Source of the DNA: Oscillospiraceae bacterium Marseille-Q3528
GTDB taxonomy: Bacteria; Bacillota; Clostridia; Lachnospirales; Lachnospiraceae
Assembly (NCBI GenBank): GCA_018223385.1
Contig: JAGTTR010000022.1
Span: 17,431-81,430 of the forward strand
DNA: 64,000 nt
Reading direction: 5' to 3'
Numbering within the stretch: position 1 is the first letter of the stretch; each line of letters opens with the position of its first letter. Below, one piece after another: positions 43,869 to 53,298 of the stretch. The notes beneath the pieces are model-generated. The model was given only the letters and a program-made list of their open reading frames with translations. It was not told where the DNA came from and searched no databases. The position numbers and the translations under genes were made by a program.

Positions 43869-45080
43869 ATGATTCAGGTAGCAATCATGGGATATGGAAC
43901 CGTTGGTTCCGGAGTAGCAGAAGTCATTCACACGAACCGGGAGGGCATCAAGAGAGAACTGAAGGAAGACATGGAAGTAAAATACATCCTCGATCTTCGC
44001 GATTTCCCGGGAGACCCTGAGGAGAAAAAGATCGTTCATGATTTTGATATCATCGTCAACGATCCTGAGATCGACATCGTGGTAGAGACAATGGGAGGCG
44101 TGCATCCGGCATATGAGTTTTCCAAGCGTGCGCTGGAGGCCGGTAAGAGCGTTTGCACCTCCAATAAAGAGCTGGTGGCATCCTGCGGCGCAGAGCTGCT
44201 GGAGACAGCCAAAGAGCACAACGTGAACTATTTTTATGAGGCCAGCGTTGGCGGCGGCATTCCGATCATCCGTCCGTTAAACTATGCGCTGACCGCAGAG
44301 ATCATTGAGGAGATCACCGGTATCCTCAACGGAACGACCAACTACATCCTGACCCGCATGAAAAATGAGGGACTGGATTTTGCAGAGGTGCTGAAAGCAG
44401 CCCAGGATCTGGGTTACGCAGAGAAGAACCCGGAGGCAGACGTGGAGGGCTATGATGCCTGCCGCAAGATCGCCATTCTCTCTTCCCTGGCTTTCTGTCA
44501 TCAGGTAGATTACAAGGACATTTATACCGAGGGAATCACGAAGATCACCGCTACGGATATCAAATATGCCAACGTGATGGGCAGAAGCATCAAGCTGCTG
44601 GCATCCGGCCGCAGAGACGGCGAGAACGTCTATGCCATGGTGGCACCGTTCATGATCGACAGCCAGAACCCGCTTTATATGGTAAATGACGTTTACAACG
44701 GCATTCTCGTGCGCAGCAACATGCTGGGCGAGACGATGTACTACGGCAAGGGCGCAGGCAAGCTTCCCACCGCCAGCGCAGTGGTGGCAGACGTCATCGA
44801 CGCAGCCCGTCATAAAGGAACGACAGCCAAGTTCCTCTGGGACAAGAGCAAGCTGCAGGTGGCAGATATCAAACACTGCAAGAACCGTTTCTTCGTCCGC
44901 ATGGAGGGCAGCCGGGAGGAAGTGCTGGCAAAAGGTGCTGCATATTTCGGCGCTGTGGAGCCCGTGGCATCCGTTGTGGCAGGCGAGGCAGCATTCGTCA
45001 CCGGAGAGATGGAAGAGGCAGCCTTTGAAGAAGCAGCCAAGAAGGCCGGCGGCATCATCGGCCGGATTCGTGTCAAATAA
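43869..45080 (+). CDS. hom: Homoserine dehydrogenase
   Basis: A 403-residue NAD(P)-dependent enzyme that reduces aspartate semialdehyde to homoserine, on the way to threonine and methionine. The nucleotide-binding G-Y-G-T-V-G-S-G-V is near 7-15, E-A-S-V-G-G-G-I-P near 122-130 and the catalytic N-G-T-T-N-Y-I-L segment near 155-162. A C-terminal ACT-type region follows. The ATG at 43869 is preferred over a GTG nine bases before, given AGGGA spacing. lysC follows 27 bases later, placing two aspartate-pathway enzymes in one unit with PheB. Confidence 0.95.
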   Translation: MIQVAIMGYGTVGSGVAEVIHTNREGIKRELKEDMEVKYILDLRDFPGDPEEKKIVHDFDIIVNDPEIDIVVETMGGVHPAYEFSKRALEAGKSVCTSNKELVASCGAELLETAKEHNVNYFYEASVGGGIPIIRPLNYALTAEIIEEITGILNGTTNYILTRMKNEGLDFAEVLKAAQDLGYAEKNPEADVEGYDACRKIAILSSLAFCHQVDYKDIYTEGITKITATDIKYANVMGRSIKLLASGRRDGENVYAMVAPFMIDSQNPLYMVNDVYNGILVRSNMLGETMYYGKGAGKLPTASAVVADVIDAARHKGTTAKFLWDKSKLQVADIKHCKNRFFVRMEGSREEVLAKGAAYFGAVEPVASVVAGEAAFVTGEMEEAAFEEAAKKAGGIIGRIRVK

Positions 45081-45107
45081 ATCAAGGGTAGAAACGAGGA
45101 GGAAGCT

Positions 45108-46316
45108 ATGCTTATTGTGAAAAAATTCGGCGGCAGCTCTGTTGCGGACAAGGACCGCATCTTTAATGTGGCAGAGCGCTGCATCGAGGATTACAAGAAA
45201 GGACACGACATCATCGTGGTACTTTCTGCCATGGGAAAGACGACAGACCGTCTCATCGCCCAGGCACAGGAGATCAACCCCCTGGCGCCCAAGCGGGAAA
45301 TGGATATGCTGCTGGCCACCGGCGAGCAGGTGTCTGTGGCCCTGATGGCCATGGCCATGAACTCTCTGGGGGTTCCGGCGGTATCCCTCAATGCGTTCCA
45401 GGTACAGATGCACACCACATCCACCTACAGCAATTCCCGGTTTAAGAGAATCGACTGCGACCGGATTCGGCATGAGCTGGACAACCGCAGAATCGTCATC
45501 ATCACCGGATTCCAGGGCATCAACAAATATGATGACTTTACCACACTGGGCCGGGGCGGCTCCGATACGACGGCTGTGGCGCTGGCAGCAGCCCTGCACG
45601 CAGATGCCTGCGAGATCTACACCGATGTGGAAGGTGTGTACACCGCAGACCCGCGCATCGTGCCCAACGCCCGCAAGATGAAAGAAATCTCCTACGATGA
45701 GATGCTGGAGCTGGCTTCTCTGGGAGCAAAGGTGCTGCACAACCGCTCAGTAGAGCTTGCGAAAAAATACGGAGTACAGCTGGTCGTACGCTCCAGCTTA
45801 AACAGAGCACCGGGAACGGTGGTCAAGGAGGGAACACATATGGAAAGAATGTTAGTAAGCGGCGTAGCCGTAGATAAAAATACAGCAAGAATCTCAGTTA
45901 TCGGCCTGAAGGATGAGCCGGGTATCGCTTTTAAGCTCTTCAACCTGCTGGCAAAGAACAAGATCAATGTAGACATGATCCTGCAGTCCGTTGGCCGTGA
46001 CGGCACCAAGGATATCTCCTTCACCATCCCGCGTCTGGATGCCAGAGAAGTGAAAGACATTCTGGAGGACAACAAGAACCGCATCACCGCTCAGAAGGTA
46101 GAGTGCGAGGAGAACATTGCCAAGGTATCCATCGTCGGCGCCGGCATGATGTCCAACCCGGGCGTGGCTGCCAAGATGTTCGAGTGCCTGTACAACGTGG
46201 GCATCAACATCAAGATGATCTCCACCTCCGAGATCCGCGTATCCGTCATCGTGGATGAGAAAGATGCAGACAGAGCCCTGCAGGCCGTGCATGACTCCTT
46301 TGGACTGGAAGATTAA
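45108..46316 (+). CDS. lysC: Aspartate kinase
   Basis: A 402-residue aspartokinase, the entry step to lysine, threonine, methionine and diaminopimelate. The kinase domain opens with K-K-F-G-G-S-S-V-A and contains T-T-L-G-R-G-G-S-D-T-T-A near 145-156. Two C-terminal ACT domains (about 262-402) include G-L-K-D-E-P-G-I-A-F-K, the usual feedback site for lysine or threonine. GAGGAGGAAGC is just before the ATG. No riboswitch is visible upstream, so feedback is probably at the enzyme level. It ends the pheB-hom-lysC unit. Confidence 0.95.
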   Translation: MLIVKKFGGSSVADKDRIFNVAERCIEDYKKGHDIIVVLSAMGKTTDRLIAQAQEINPLAPKREMDMLLATGEQVSVALMAMAMNSLGVPAVSLNAFQVQMHTTSTYSNSRFKRIDCDRIRHELDNRRIVIITGFQGINKYDDFTTLGRGGSDTTAVALAAALHADACEIYTDVEGVYTADPRIVPNARKMKEISYDEMLELASLGAKVLHNRSVELAKKYGVQLVVRSSLNRAPGTVVKEGTHMERMLVSGVAVDKNTARISVIGLKDEPGIAFKLFNLLAKNKINVDMILQSVGRDGTKDISFTIPRLDAREVKDILEDNKNRITAQKVECEENIAKVSIVGAGMMSNPGVAAKMFECLYNVGINIKMISTSEIRVSVIVDEKDADRALQAVHDSFGLED

Positions 46317-46337
46317 AAATCGTATATGAAATATAAA

Positions 46338-46408
46338 AGCGGCGAATTCAGAAATCACGCAATCCGGAATACCGGATGATGCGGGTGACGGATTCGCCGT
46401 TTTTTTTC
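46338..46408 (+). terminator. Terminator of lysC
   Basis: AGCGGCGAATTC (from 46338) pairs with GGATTCGCCG (46390-46399), with an inner CCGG stem, followed by eight T bases. Confidence 0.85.
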
Positions 46409-46433
46409 GTGATTTACCAGAGAAAATGACAGA

Positions 46434-47390
46434 TTAAGGTTCGCTTTCAATGGCAAGAGCTTGCATATCGTGATCCGGGTTTTGCAGACCATCCACCAGA
46501 AGGCTGGCTGTGTATTGTGCCAGGGAAGTCAGAGGAACCCGAATTTTGGTACAGCGTGTGGTTAGATATCGGTCGAACTGTGTGTCACCCAGATAGAAAA
46601 CATCCAGAGATTCAGGAATTTTCAATTCTCCTGTTACTTTATCCTGAAAAACATCCCAGATGGCATCGGAACCAAAAGCGCACAGTGCGATGGAGTGGTT
46701 GCTTTGCGCCAGCACATCAAGTTTTGCTGCTGCATTTTCTGTGCGGACAAAGCTGGCGTTTTCAGCAGGAAAGTCTGTAGAATCCAATGCAGAACGGAGC
46801 ATTCGATACTGTTCTTCTTCTGAGTAAAGATAATTTGGATTGGTGAGAATCAGCAGGTGCTGTTTGCGCTTTTTTATCATACCGAATAAATGAGAAAGAG
46901 AATGTTCCATATGAACAGCAATGGTGTCAGCAAAAGGAACCGCTTCATTTGCGCCGATGATAATCATTGGAATACCGGATGGGACAATTCTCGGAATTTT
47001 GGGAACCACATCCGGAGATACAAGCCAGATCAGGCCGCCGGCAATGCCGTTACACAGCATGCGGATGGCAGAGGTATCATCGTTTTCCTGAAGATCCAGG
47101 CTAAGAACCAGCATATGGTATCCCTGGCTTTTTAACTGTTCTTCGCACATTTTTATGACAGACATATAGTAAGGGGAGGAAAGATTGGGCGTGATAAAGC
47201 CGATGAGATTGCTTTTCTTATCCTTCAGCCCTTTTGCCAGCAGATTAGGCGCATAGTTTAATTCCTGAATCGCTTTGTTGACCTTATCTCGTGTGGAATC
47301 TTTTACCTTTTTGGTGCCGGTAAGTACATAAGATACTGTCGCGATGGATACACCGGCCCGCTCCGCGACATCTTTGATGGTTACACTCAT
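46434..47390 (-). CDS. LacI-family transcriptional regulator
   Basis: A 318-residue repressor. The N-terminal helix-turn-helix is T-I-K-D-V-A-E-R-A-G-V-S-I-A-T-V-S-Y-V-L (residues 4-23), with the hinge L-N-Y-A-P-N-L-L-A-K-G-L near 49-60. The C-terminal domain has the periplasmic-binding-protein fold of the family, slightly shorter than usual. The effector is unknown. TAGGAGAAC overlaps the stop of the upstream transporter gene, so this is the last gene of a minus-strand operon with two NhaC-family transporters. Two LacI-like operators lie at the head of that operon. Confidence 0.92.
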   Translation of the reverse strand: MSVTIKDVAERAGVSIATVSYVLTGTKKVKDSTRDKVNKAIQELNYAPNLLAKGLKDKKSNLIGFITPNLSSPYYMSVIKMCEEQLKSQGYHMLVLSLDLQENDDTSAIRMLCNGIAGGLIWLVSPDVVPKIPRIVPSGIPMIIIGANEAVPFADTIAVHMEHSLSHLFGMIKKRKQHLLILTNPNYLYSEEEQYRMLRSALDSTDFPAENASFVRTENAAAKLDVLAQSNHSIALCAFGSDAIWDVFQDKVTGELKIPESLDVFYLGDTQFDRYLTTRCTKIRVPLTSLAQYTASLLVDGLQNPDHDMQALAIESEP

Positions 47391-47399
47391 ATTGTTCTC

Positions 47400-48839
47400 C
47401 TAAAATAAAATATTTTGAAACCGATAGTCATCATCCAGCTGTTGATCCCGTTTTCGTCCAATGCCGGTAATGGCAGAGAAGAGAAAAATACCTCCGATGA
47501 AAAAAGCATGAATGGTAAATGGAATCAGAGATACCGGATTCGTAATTACCGGGCACCAGCTGTAGGTTTGCGCCACAAGAAGGCTGGTAGCGCAGAATAC
47601 CATACCTGGCCCTCCCCATGGCATTGTGTAGCTGAACATTGCCTGGATGGCATCTGAAAAGTTTGCCGTACGGTATAATGACAAATCATATTTGTCTGCG
47701 ATGCCCTTCATAATAGGCCCGGCAATGATCTGGGAAGCAACCGTACTGCACAGAGCCAGGGAAGACAGGGCGATGACACAGCAATTGATCAGCTCCGCCT
47801 GTTGCGTGGAGTGGATATTCTCTTTGATTTTTTCCAGAATTAGATCAATTGCGCCGCTGGCGGTCATAATATGAGATAAAGCATAGGAAAGAAAAATAAA
47901 AATAATCAGACCAGAAAAACCGCTGATTCCATCCACAACAGAACCTGTCGCTGTGCCGTTTTCGAATTTTAAAACGTCACTGATTTTCAGAAGCCCGGTT
48001 GGAATTCCAATCGAAATTGCCAAAATACCGCCTGCGGTCATGGATAGAACAAGGTTGACACCTTTGATAGCCAGAACAACAACCAGCGTGGCGGGAAACA
48101 GCATAATTAGCCCCCGCGGATTGGCTGTGGCAAGCAGCTGCTCGTAGGTGGTATTGGAAACATGAATATTGCCTTCCAGAAGAAACCCAAGGATTGTATG
48201 AATGGCAAGAGAAAGGCTTCCGGCTGTCAGTGTATAGGGAATTCGGCTTCGCATAACCCCGGGAATATCAACACCCATCGTGGCAGTGGCAACAATGGTG
48301 GTATCGGAAATGGGAGACAAATTATCGCCGAAGCAGCCACCACTGATGATGGATCCGCCGAGAACCAGCGGATGGGCTCCAAGTGCAATCCCGGCAGGAT
48401 AAAGAAGGGACGTCATCATAAGAACTGTACCGCTTCCTGTGCCGGTGGAGGTGGAGTAAATACAACTTAAAAGAAAGGACAGTGCGATAAACCATCCGCT
48501 TTTCAGATGCGTTACACCACCCAGCCAGATCAGCCCGCTGGTAAGTCCGGACACTTTCAGGATTCCTGCAAAAATCCCACTGAAAATCCAGCAGAAAATT
48601 ACAACTGTGATCAGATCTGTGGATGTGCCTTTAATAATAGAATAAAAACATTCCTGAGGGCTTTTGGCAAGAAGCAGGCAGAGTACCACGCAAAAGGCGG
48701 CAATGACCCAATATGCCTGGAAAGTAGCATATCCTGTGCAGGCAAGAAGAAAACAACCCGTAAGGAAAGTACCAAAAGGAATGATACTGATCAGGGGTCC
48801 ACCGTGAAATTCCAGATAATCTTTCTTCTGTGTGTTCAT
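47400..48839 (-). CDS. NhaC-family Na+/H+ antiporter-like transporter (copy 1)
   Basis: A 479-residue protein with about 11-12 membrane helices. Family signs are S-C-I-Y-S-T-S-T-G-T-G-S-G-T near 140-153, S-G-G-C-F-G-D-N-L-S-P-I-S-D-T-T near 178-193 and the M-F-S-Y-T-M-P-W-G-G-P-G motif in a late helix. NhaC-family members exchange Na+ for H+ or for organic acids such as malate/lactate, so the substrate is open. GGAGGG lies six bases before the start at 48839. It is the paralogue of the next gene upstream; the two share all these motifs. Confidence 0.88.
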   Translation of the reverse strand: MNTQKKDYLEFHGGPLISIIPFGTFLTGCFLLACTGYATFQAYWVIAAFCVVLCLLLAKSPQECFYSIIKGTSTDLITVVIFCWIFSGIFAGILKVSGLTSGLIWLGGVTHLKSGWFIALSFLLSCIYSTSTGTGSGTVLMMTSLLYPAGIALGAHPLVLGGSIISGGCFGDNLSPISDTTIVATATMGVDIPGVMRSRIPYTLTAGSLSLAIHTILGFLLEGNIHVSNTTYEQLLATANPRGLIMLFPATLVVVLAIKGVNLVLSMTAGGILAISIGIPTGLLKISDVLKFENGTATGSVVDGISGFSGLIIFIFLSYALSHIMTASGAIDLILEKIKENIHSTQQAELINCCVIALSSLALCSTVASQIIAGPIMKGIADKYDLSLYRTANFSDAIQAMFSYTMPWGGPGMVFCATSLLVAQTYSWCPVITNPVSLIPFTIHAFFIGGIFLFSAITGIGRKRDQQLDDDYRFQNILF

Positions 48840-48894
48840 AAAATCCCTCCGCTCATATAACAGCATTATAGCATAAGAAATGAAAAAACAGAAT

Positions 48895-48938
48895 AAGACG
48901 AGGACATCCCGCAGGGGGATGCCTTCGTCTTGAAGAAG
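48895..48938 (-). terminator. Hairpin between the two NhaC-family genes
   Basis: On the minus strand, AAGACGAAGGCATCCC pairs with GGGATGTCCTCGTCTT, followed after a few bases by a T-rich run. It may reduce transcription of the downstream transporter and lacI. Confidence 0.75.
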
Positions 48939-48955
48939 TAAAAAAGGATTGGTTT

Positions 48956-50437
48956 TTATTCCATGGTATTGAAATATTCCTCTGTATATCCCAGATTTTT
49001 GATGTCCATACGCTGGTCAAATTTCCGACCGATGCCGGTAATGGCACATACGAGAAATACAAGACCGATGGCAATTCCGTAAATACCGCAGAAGAACAGT
49101 TTGGCCGGAGAGGTAAGTACCGGGCACCATCCATAGGCGGAATTGGCAATCAGTGAGGTTGCGCACATGGTCAGGGCCGGGCCGCCCCAGGGCATTGTGT
49201 AACTAAACATTGCCTGTACTGCATCGGAGAAATTGGCAATTCGATAGTGAGACAGATGATATCTGTCTGCAATTTCCAGCATAACCGGTCCGGCAACAAT
49301 CTGAGAAGTAATATTGTTGCAGAGCCCAAGAGCAGAGAGGGCAATGCATACCCAGCAGGCGATTTCCGCGCCAACCTTTGTTTTGACGAAACGTTTCTCC
49401 AGCTTTTCCAGAAGCAGTGTCAGCGCGCCGGATGCCTGCATCAGATGAGCCATTGCAAAAACAAGGAAAATCAGAATAATCATGCCATACCATCCGGTAA
49501 TGGCATCTGTGATCGTGCCGCCTACGGTGCCTGCAACGGTATCAATGGATACTAGGCTGGCAGGACTCATCAGGCCGGTAACAATACCGAGCACAATGGC
49601 AAGAATTCCGCCATAAGTCAGAGCTTCAATCAGCGTCCGTCCTTTCAGTGCAAGAAAAACTATCAGAGCCGCCGGGAGAAGCATGATCAGCCCCTTGGGA
49701 TGTGCCTGTGTTACGATACTGGTATATTCGGTCTCGGAAATGTTCACGGCATTGGTGCTTAAGGCGCCGCCCACGGTTACAATGATGAGGGTAATGAATC
49801 CGGCCACCAGGGTATAAGGCATGCGGTTTTTTACCAAACCGGACACGTCTACGCGCATAGTTGTGGCAGCGGTAATGGTAGTGTCGGAAATGGGAGCAAG
49901 ATTATCTCCGAATCCGCCGCCGGAGATAATGGCTGCGGCCATCCACCATGGGTCTGCACCGAGAGCAACACCGGCAGGATACAGAAGAACGGTCATGGCG
50001 GCAACTGTACCGGATCCTGTTCCCGTTGCAGTAGAGTAAATGCAGGAAACAAGGAAGGTGAAACCGACGAACAGACCACCGGTGAGACCGGTGTTAAGTC
50101 CAAGCCAGATCAGACCGTTTACCAGGCCGGATGCTTTCAGAATGCCGGCAACAGCACCAGACCAGAGCCAGCAGAAGACAGCAGTGGTCAAAAGCGGGGA
50201 TGCGGTTCCACGGCAAATCTCATCGAAATATTTCAAAGGATCCTTACAGAGCCACATACCGATGATAATACAGGCGATGGCGACGAGCCAGAAGCCTTCT
50301 ACAGTTGCAACGTTGAAGATTGCCAGTCCGAATGATCCGAGAACAAACAAAAGAAACGGAACAAGACTGGTATATACGCCGCCGCGAAATTTCAGGGCGG
50401 GAGCTTTTTGCGTCTGCTTTGACGATTCACTTGACAT
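48956..50437 (-). CDS. NhaC-family Na+/H+ antiporter-like transporter (copy 2)
   Basis: A 493-residue polytopic protein, paralogous to the copy downstream. It has S-C-I-Y-S-T-A-T-G-T-G-S-G-T near 137-150, S-G-G-G-F-G-D-N-L-A-P-I-S-D-T-T near 176-190 and M-F-S-Y-T-M-P-W-G-G-P-A. TGGAGGG lies five to six bases before the ATG. It is the first gene of the transporter-transporter-lacI operon, with the LacI-type operators 65-100 bases upstream. Two copies in one operon suggest either a hetero-oligomer or two related substrates. Confidence 0.88.
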   Translation of the reverse strand: MSSESSKQTQKAPALKFRGGVYTSLVPFLLFVLGSFGLAIFNVATVEGFWLVAIACIIIGMWLCKDPLKYFDEICRGTASPLLTTAVFCWLWSGAVAGILKASGLVNGLIWLGLNTGLTGGLFVGFTFLVSCIYSTATGTGSGTVAAMTVLLYPAGVALGADPWWMAAAIISGGGFGDNLAPISDTTITAATTMRVDVSGLVKNRMPYTLVAGFITLIIVTVGGALSTNAVNISETEYTSIVTQAHPKGLIMLLPAALIVFLALKGRTLIEALTYGGILAIVLGIVTGLMSPASLVSIDTVAGTVGGTITDAITGWYGMIILIFLVFAMAHLMQASGALTLLLEKLEKRFVKTKVGAEIACWVCIALSALGLCNNITSQIVAGPVMLEIADRYHLSHYRIANFSDAVQAMFSYTMPWGGPALTMCATSLIANSAYGWCPVLTSPAKLFFCGIYGIAIGLVFLVCAITGIGRKFDQRMDIKNLGYTEEYFNTME

Positions 50438-50484
50438 AGGAATCCCTCCATTATAATTGTTGGTAGATATTACAACGAACTATT

Positions 50485-50534
50485 TATATGCGCATATACA
50501 ATTTAAACGTTTAACTAAAGTTTAAACGTTTCAC
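50485..50534 (-). promoter_or_regulatory. Tandem LacI-type operators and a 14-bp palindrome before the NhaC operon
   Basis: Two direct copies of TTTAAACGTTT followed by A/C-AC are at 50502-50515 and 50521-50534. Each has the central CG and palindromic AAACGTTT typical of LacI-family operators. A perfect palindrome TATATGCGCATATA lies at 50485-50498. The lacI gene is the last gene of the operon starting at 50437, so autoregulation is likely. Confidence 0.75.
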
Positions 50535-50671
50535 TGATTAGATACAATAACATATGTTTGCAGATGATGTAAAAATTTTGCTGTGCAAAATACACAAAAT
50601 AGCAGGAGAGCTTTCTTTCAACGGGTCGGAATGGTATAATAGAAAAACTGACAGGAAGGATGGAAGTATTT

Positions 50672-52825
50672 ATGGATATGATCAAGACACTGGCCCAGGA
50701 GCTTTCGATTAAGCCCTGGCAGGCAGAAGCTGCCGTAAAACTGATCGACGAGGGAAATACGATTCCCTTTATTGCAAGATATCGAAAGGAAGCCACCGGC
50801 GAGCTCAACGACGAGGTGCTGCGTGCTCTCGGAGAGCGGCTGACGTATCTGCGCAATCTGGAAGAGAAGAAGCAACAGGTACTGTCCAGCATTGAGGAAC
50901 AGGGAAAACTGACCGAAGAGCTGAAGAACCAGATCGAGGCTGCCCAGACAATGGTGGTGGTGGACGATCTGTACCGGCCGTTCCGGCCCAAGCGCAGAAC
51001 CCGTGCCATGATCGCCAGGGAAAAAGGCCTGGAAGGGCTGGCTAATGTGATTCTGCTCCAGATGACGAAGGAGCCGCTGGAAAAAGAGGCGGAGAGCTAT
51101 ATTTCTGAGGAAAAGGGCGTGGCATCGGCAGCAGAGGCGCTGACCGGTGCGAAGGACATTCTGGCGGAGAGCATTTCGGATGAGGCGGACTACCGGATGC
51201 ACATCCGAAAGCTGACGTTCCAGAAGGGAATGCTGACTTCTGCGGCCAAGGATCCCGGGCAGCAGTCGGTTTACGAAATGTATTATACTTATGAAGAACC
51301 GGTAAATAAGGCGGCAGGCCACCGGATTCTGGCGCTGAACCGCGGAGAGAACGAGAAGATCCTGACGGTGAAGATCGCGGCGCCGGAGGACGATATCCTC
51401 CGTTATCTGAAAAAACAGATCATCACGAAGGACAATCCGGTGACGGCGCCGGTGCTGGAGGAGGTCATTGAGGACAGCTACAAGCGGCTCATTGCCCCGG
51501 CCATCGAGCGGGATATCCGCAACGAGCTGACAGAGAAAGCGGAGGACGGCGCCATCCGTGTCTTCGGCAAAAACCTCACCCAGCTGCTCATGCAGCCGCC
51601 CATTACGGGCAAGGTGGTGCTGGGCTGGGATCCGGCGTTCCGTACCGGCTGCAAGCTGGCAGTGGTGGATGCCACTGGAAAAGTGCTGGATACGACTGTG
51701 GTGTATCCCACAGCGCCCACCACGGAGAAGAAGATCCGGGAGGCCAAGGACACTGTGGAAAAACTCATCCGCAAGTACCACGTTTCCCTGATTTCCCTGG
51801 GAAATGGCACGGCGTCCAGAGAGTCCGAGCAGGTCATCGTGGATCTTTTAAAAGAGATCAACGAGCCGGTTTCCTATGCCATCGTCAATGAGGCCGGGGC
51901 ATCGGTGTATTCCGCCAGCAAACTGGCCACAGAGGAATTCCCCAACTTTGATGTGGGACAGAGAAGTGCGGCATCCATCGCCCGCCGTCTCCAGGATCCG
52001 CTGGCGGAGCTGGTAAAGATCGATCCCAAGTCCATCGGCGTGGGCCAGTACCAGCACGACATGAACCAGAAGAAATTAAGCGAAGCCCTTACCGGCGTGG
52101 TGGAGGACTGCGTGAACCGGGTAGGCGTGGATCTGAACACCGCCTCTGCCTCCCTGCTGGAGTATATTTCCGGCATTTCCAAGCCCATCGCAAAAAATAT
52201 TGTGGCGTACCGGGAGGCCAATGGCCGATTCACCAACCGCAGACAGCTGTTAAAAGTGGGCAAGCTGGGGCCGAAGGCTTTTGAACAGTGCGCAGGATTC
52301 CTTCGCATCACCGGCGGGGACAATCCGCTGGATGCCACCAGTGTGCACCCGGAGAGCTATGATGCGGCTACAAAGCTGCTGTCCAAGCTGGGTTACAGCC
52401 CGGAGGGTGTGGAAAAAGGCAATCTGACCGGCATTGTCATGCTGGCGGGCCGGAGCAAAAATCTTTCCAAAGAGCTGGAGATCGGCGACATCACCCTGAT
52501 GGACATTGCCAAAGAGCTGGAAAAACCGGGCCGTGACCCGAGAGAAGAGATGCCCAAACCGATCCTGCGCACAGATGTGCTGGAAATGAAGGATCTGAAG
52601 CCGGGCATGATCCTGAAAGGCACTGTCCGCAACGTCATTGATTTCGGCGCCTTTGTGGACATCGGCGTCCATCAGGACGGCCTGGTGCACATTTCCCAGA
52701 TGACCGATCGCTACATCAAGCATCCGCTGGAAGCAGTCAGCGTAGGCGACATCGTGGAGGTTAAGATCCTGGACGTGGATCTGCAGAAAAAGAGGATCTC
52801 TTTGACCATGAAGTTAGGCAAATAG
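50672..52825 (+). CDS. tex: Tex-family RNA-binding protein
   Basis: A 717-residue Tex protein. It has an N-terminal helical region, a YqgF/RNase-H-like domain (G-W-D-P-A-F-R-T-G-C-K-L-A-V-V-D near 320-335), helix-hairpin-helix motifs (N-T-A-S-A-S-L-L-E-Y near 488) and a C-terminal S1 domain (G-T-V-R-N-V-I-D-F-G-A-F-V-D-I-G). Tex binds nucleic acid and affects transcription; in some pathogens it affects toxin expression. I chose ATG 50672 because GGAAG is five to six bases before it; an ATG 12 bases upstream sits too close to its own GGAAGG. A TATAAT at 50635 is the likely -10 box. Confidence 0.93.
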   Translation: MDMIKTLAQELSIKPWQAEAAVKLIDEGNTIPFIARYRKEATGELNDEVLRALGERLTYLRNLEEKKQQVLSSIEEQGKLTEELKNQIEAAQTMVVVDDLYRPFRPKRRTRAMIAREKGLEGLANVILLQMTKEPLEKEAESYISEEKGVASAAEALTGAKDILAESISDEADYRMHIRKLTFQKGMLTSAAKDPGQQSVYEMYYTYEEPVNKAAGHRILALNRGENEKILTVKIAAPEDDILRYLKKQIITKDNPVTAPVLEEVIEDSYKRLIAPAIERDIRNELTEKAEDGAIRVFGKNLTQLLMQPPITGKVVLGWDPAFRTGCKLAVVDATGKVLDTTVVYPTAPTTEKKIREAKDTVEKLIRKYHVSLISLGNGTASRESEQVIVDLLKEINEPVSYAIVNEAGASVYSASKLATEEFPNFDVGQRSAASIARRLQDPLAELVKIDPKSIGVGQYQHDMNQKKLSEALTGVVEDCVNRVGVDLNTASASLLEYISGISKPIAKNIVAYREANGRFTNRRQLLKVGKLGPKAFEQCAGFLRITGGDNPLDATSVHPESYDAATKLLSKLGYSPEGVEKGNLTGIVMLAGRSKNLSKELEIGDITLMDIAKELEKPGRDPREEMPKPILRTDVLEMKDLKPGMILKGTVRNVIDFGAFVDIGVHQDGLVHISQMTDRYIKHPLEAVSVGDIVEVKILDVDLQKKRISLTMKLGK

Positions 52826-52920
52826 TTCACTCGTACATGTATATCATGAGCAAAAATGAGCTGCGCAGCAGCGGAGAGCATCGCAGATGCGGTTTTGCGA
52901 ATGGCGCGAGTGAACTGTAG
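52824..52920. repeat. AGTTCAC-bounded palindromic element, copy 4 (97 bp, inverted module A)
   Basis: AGTTCACTCG at the left and CGAGTGAACT at the right are exact reverse complements. The inside is module A in the opposite direction to copy 2 (AGCAAAAATGAGCTGC to TTTTGCGAATGGCGCG), nearly identical to copy 2 when reversed. The first bases of the element overlap the TAG stop codon of tex. Confidence 0.88.
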
Positions 52921-52946
52921 CTCGCTCGTATGTGCGTATGCTGTAG

Positions 52947-52975
52947 TTGACAACTTGGAAAAAATAGCGTAAGAT
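52947..52975 (+). promoter_or_regulatory. Promoter of the FMN riboswitch-ribU unit
   Basis: TTGACA at 52947-52952, a 17-base spacer and TAAGAT at 52970-52975, just upstream of the riboswitch. Confidence 0.75.
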
Positions 52976-52990
52976 AAATACAAATAGTAC

Positions 52991-53106
52991 AGGTTCTTCG
53001 GGGCAGGGTGCAATTCCCGACCGGCGGTGACAGTCCGCGACTCGCGCAAGCGATTGATTTGGTGCAATTCCAAAACCGACAGTACAGTCTGGATGAGAGA
53101 AGAGCG
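52991..53106 (+). promoter_or_regulatory. FMN riboswitch (RFN element)
   Basis: The RFN blocks occur in order: TTCTTCGGGGCAGGGTG, then ATTCCCGACCGGCGGTGA, AGTCCGCGAC, GGTGCAATTCCAAAACCGAC, AGTACAGTCTGGATG and closing GAGAAGA. FMN binding should stop transcription at the terminator at 53199-53229 and shut off the downstream riboflavin transporter. The 90-base stretch between aptamer and terminator probably carries the antiterminator. Confidence 0.95.
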
Positions 53107-53198
53107 TGGAGCATTTGCGTTGTGATGGATTTACGGGCACTGCGTCTGGCAGGCTCGTACAAGTGATCGACAGAACGCAGATATTACCCATGTTGATT

Positions 53199-53229
53199 CG
53201 CCCCGGTGGAACGCCGGGGCTTTTCTTTT
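53199..53229 (+). terminator. Riboswitch-controlled terminator before ribU
   Basis: GCCCCGG (53200-53206) and CCGGGGC (53214-53220), followed by TTTTCTTTT. Confidence 0.9.
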
Positions 53230-53298
53230 GCCAAAATTTATCAGGTGGATGAAAGAAAACTGAGGAACCCGTCACAAAATCATGAGGAGATGGGACAT

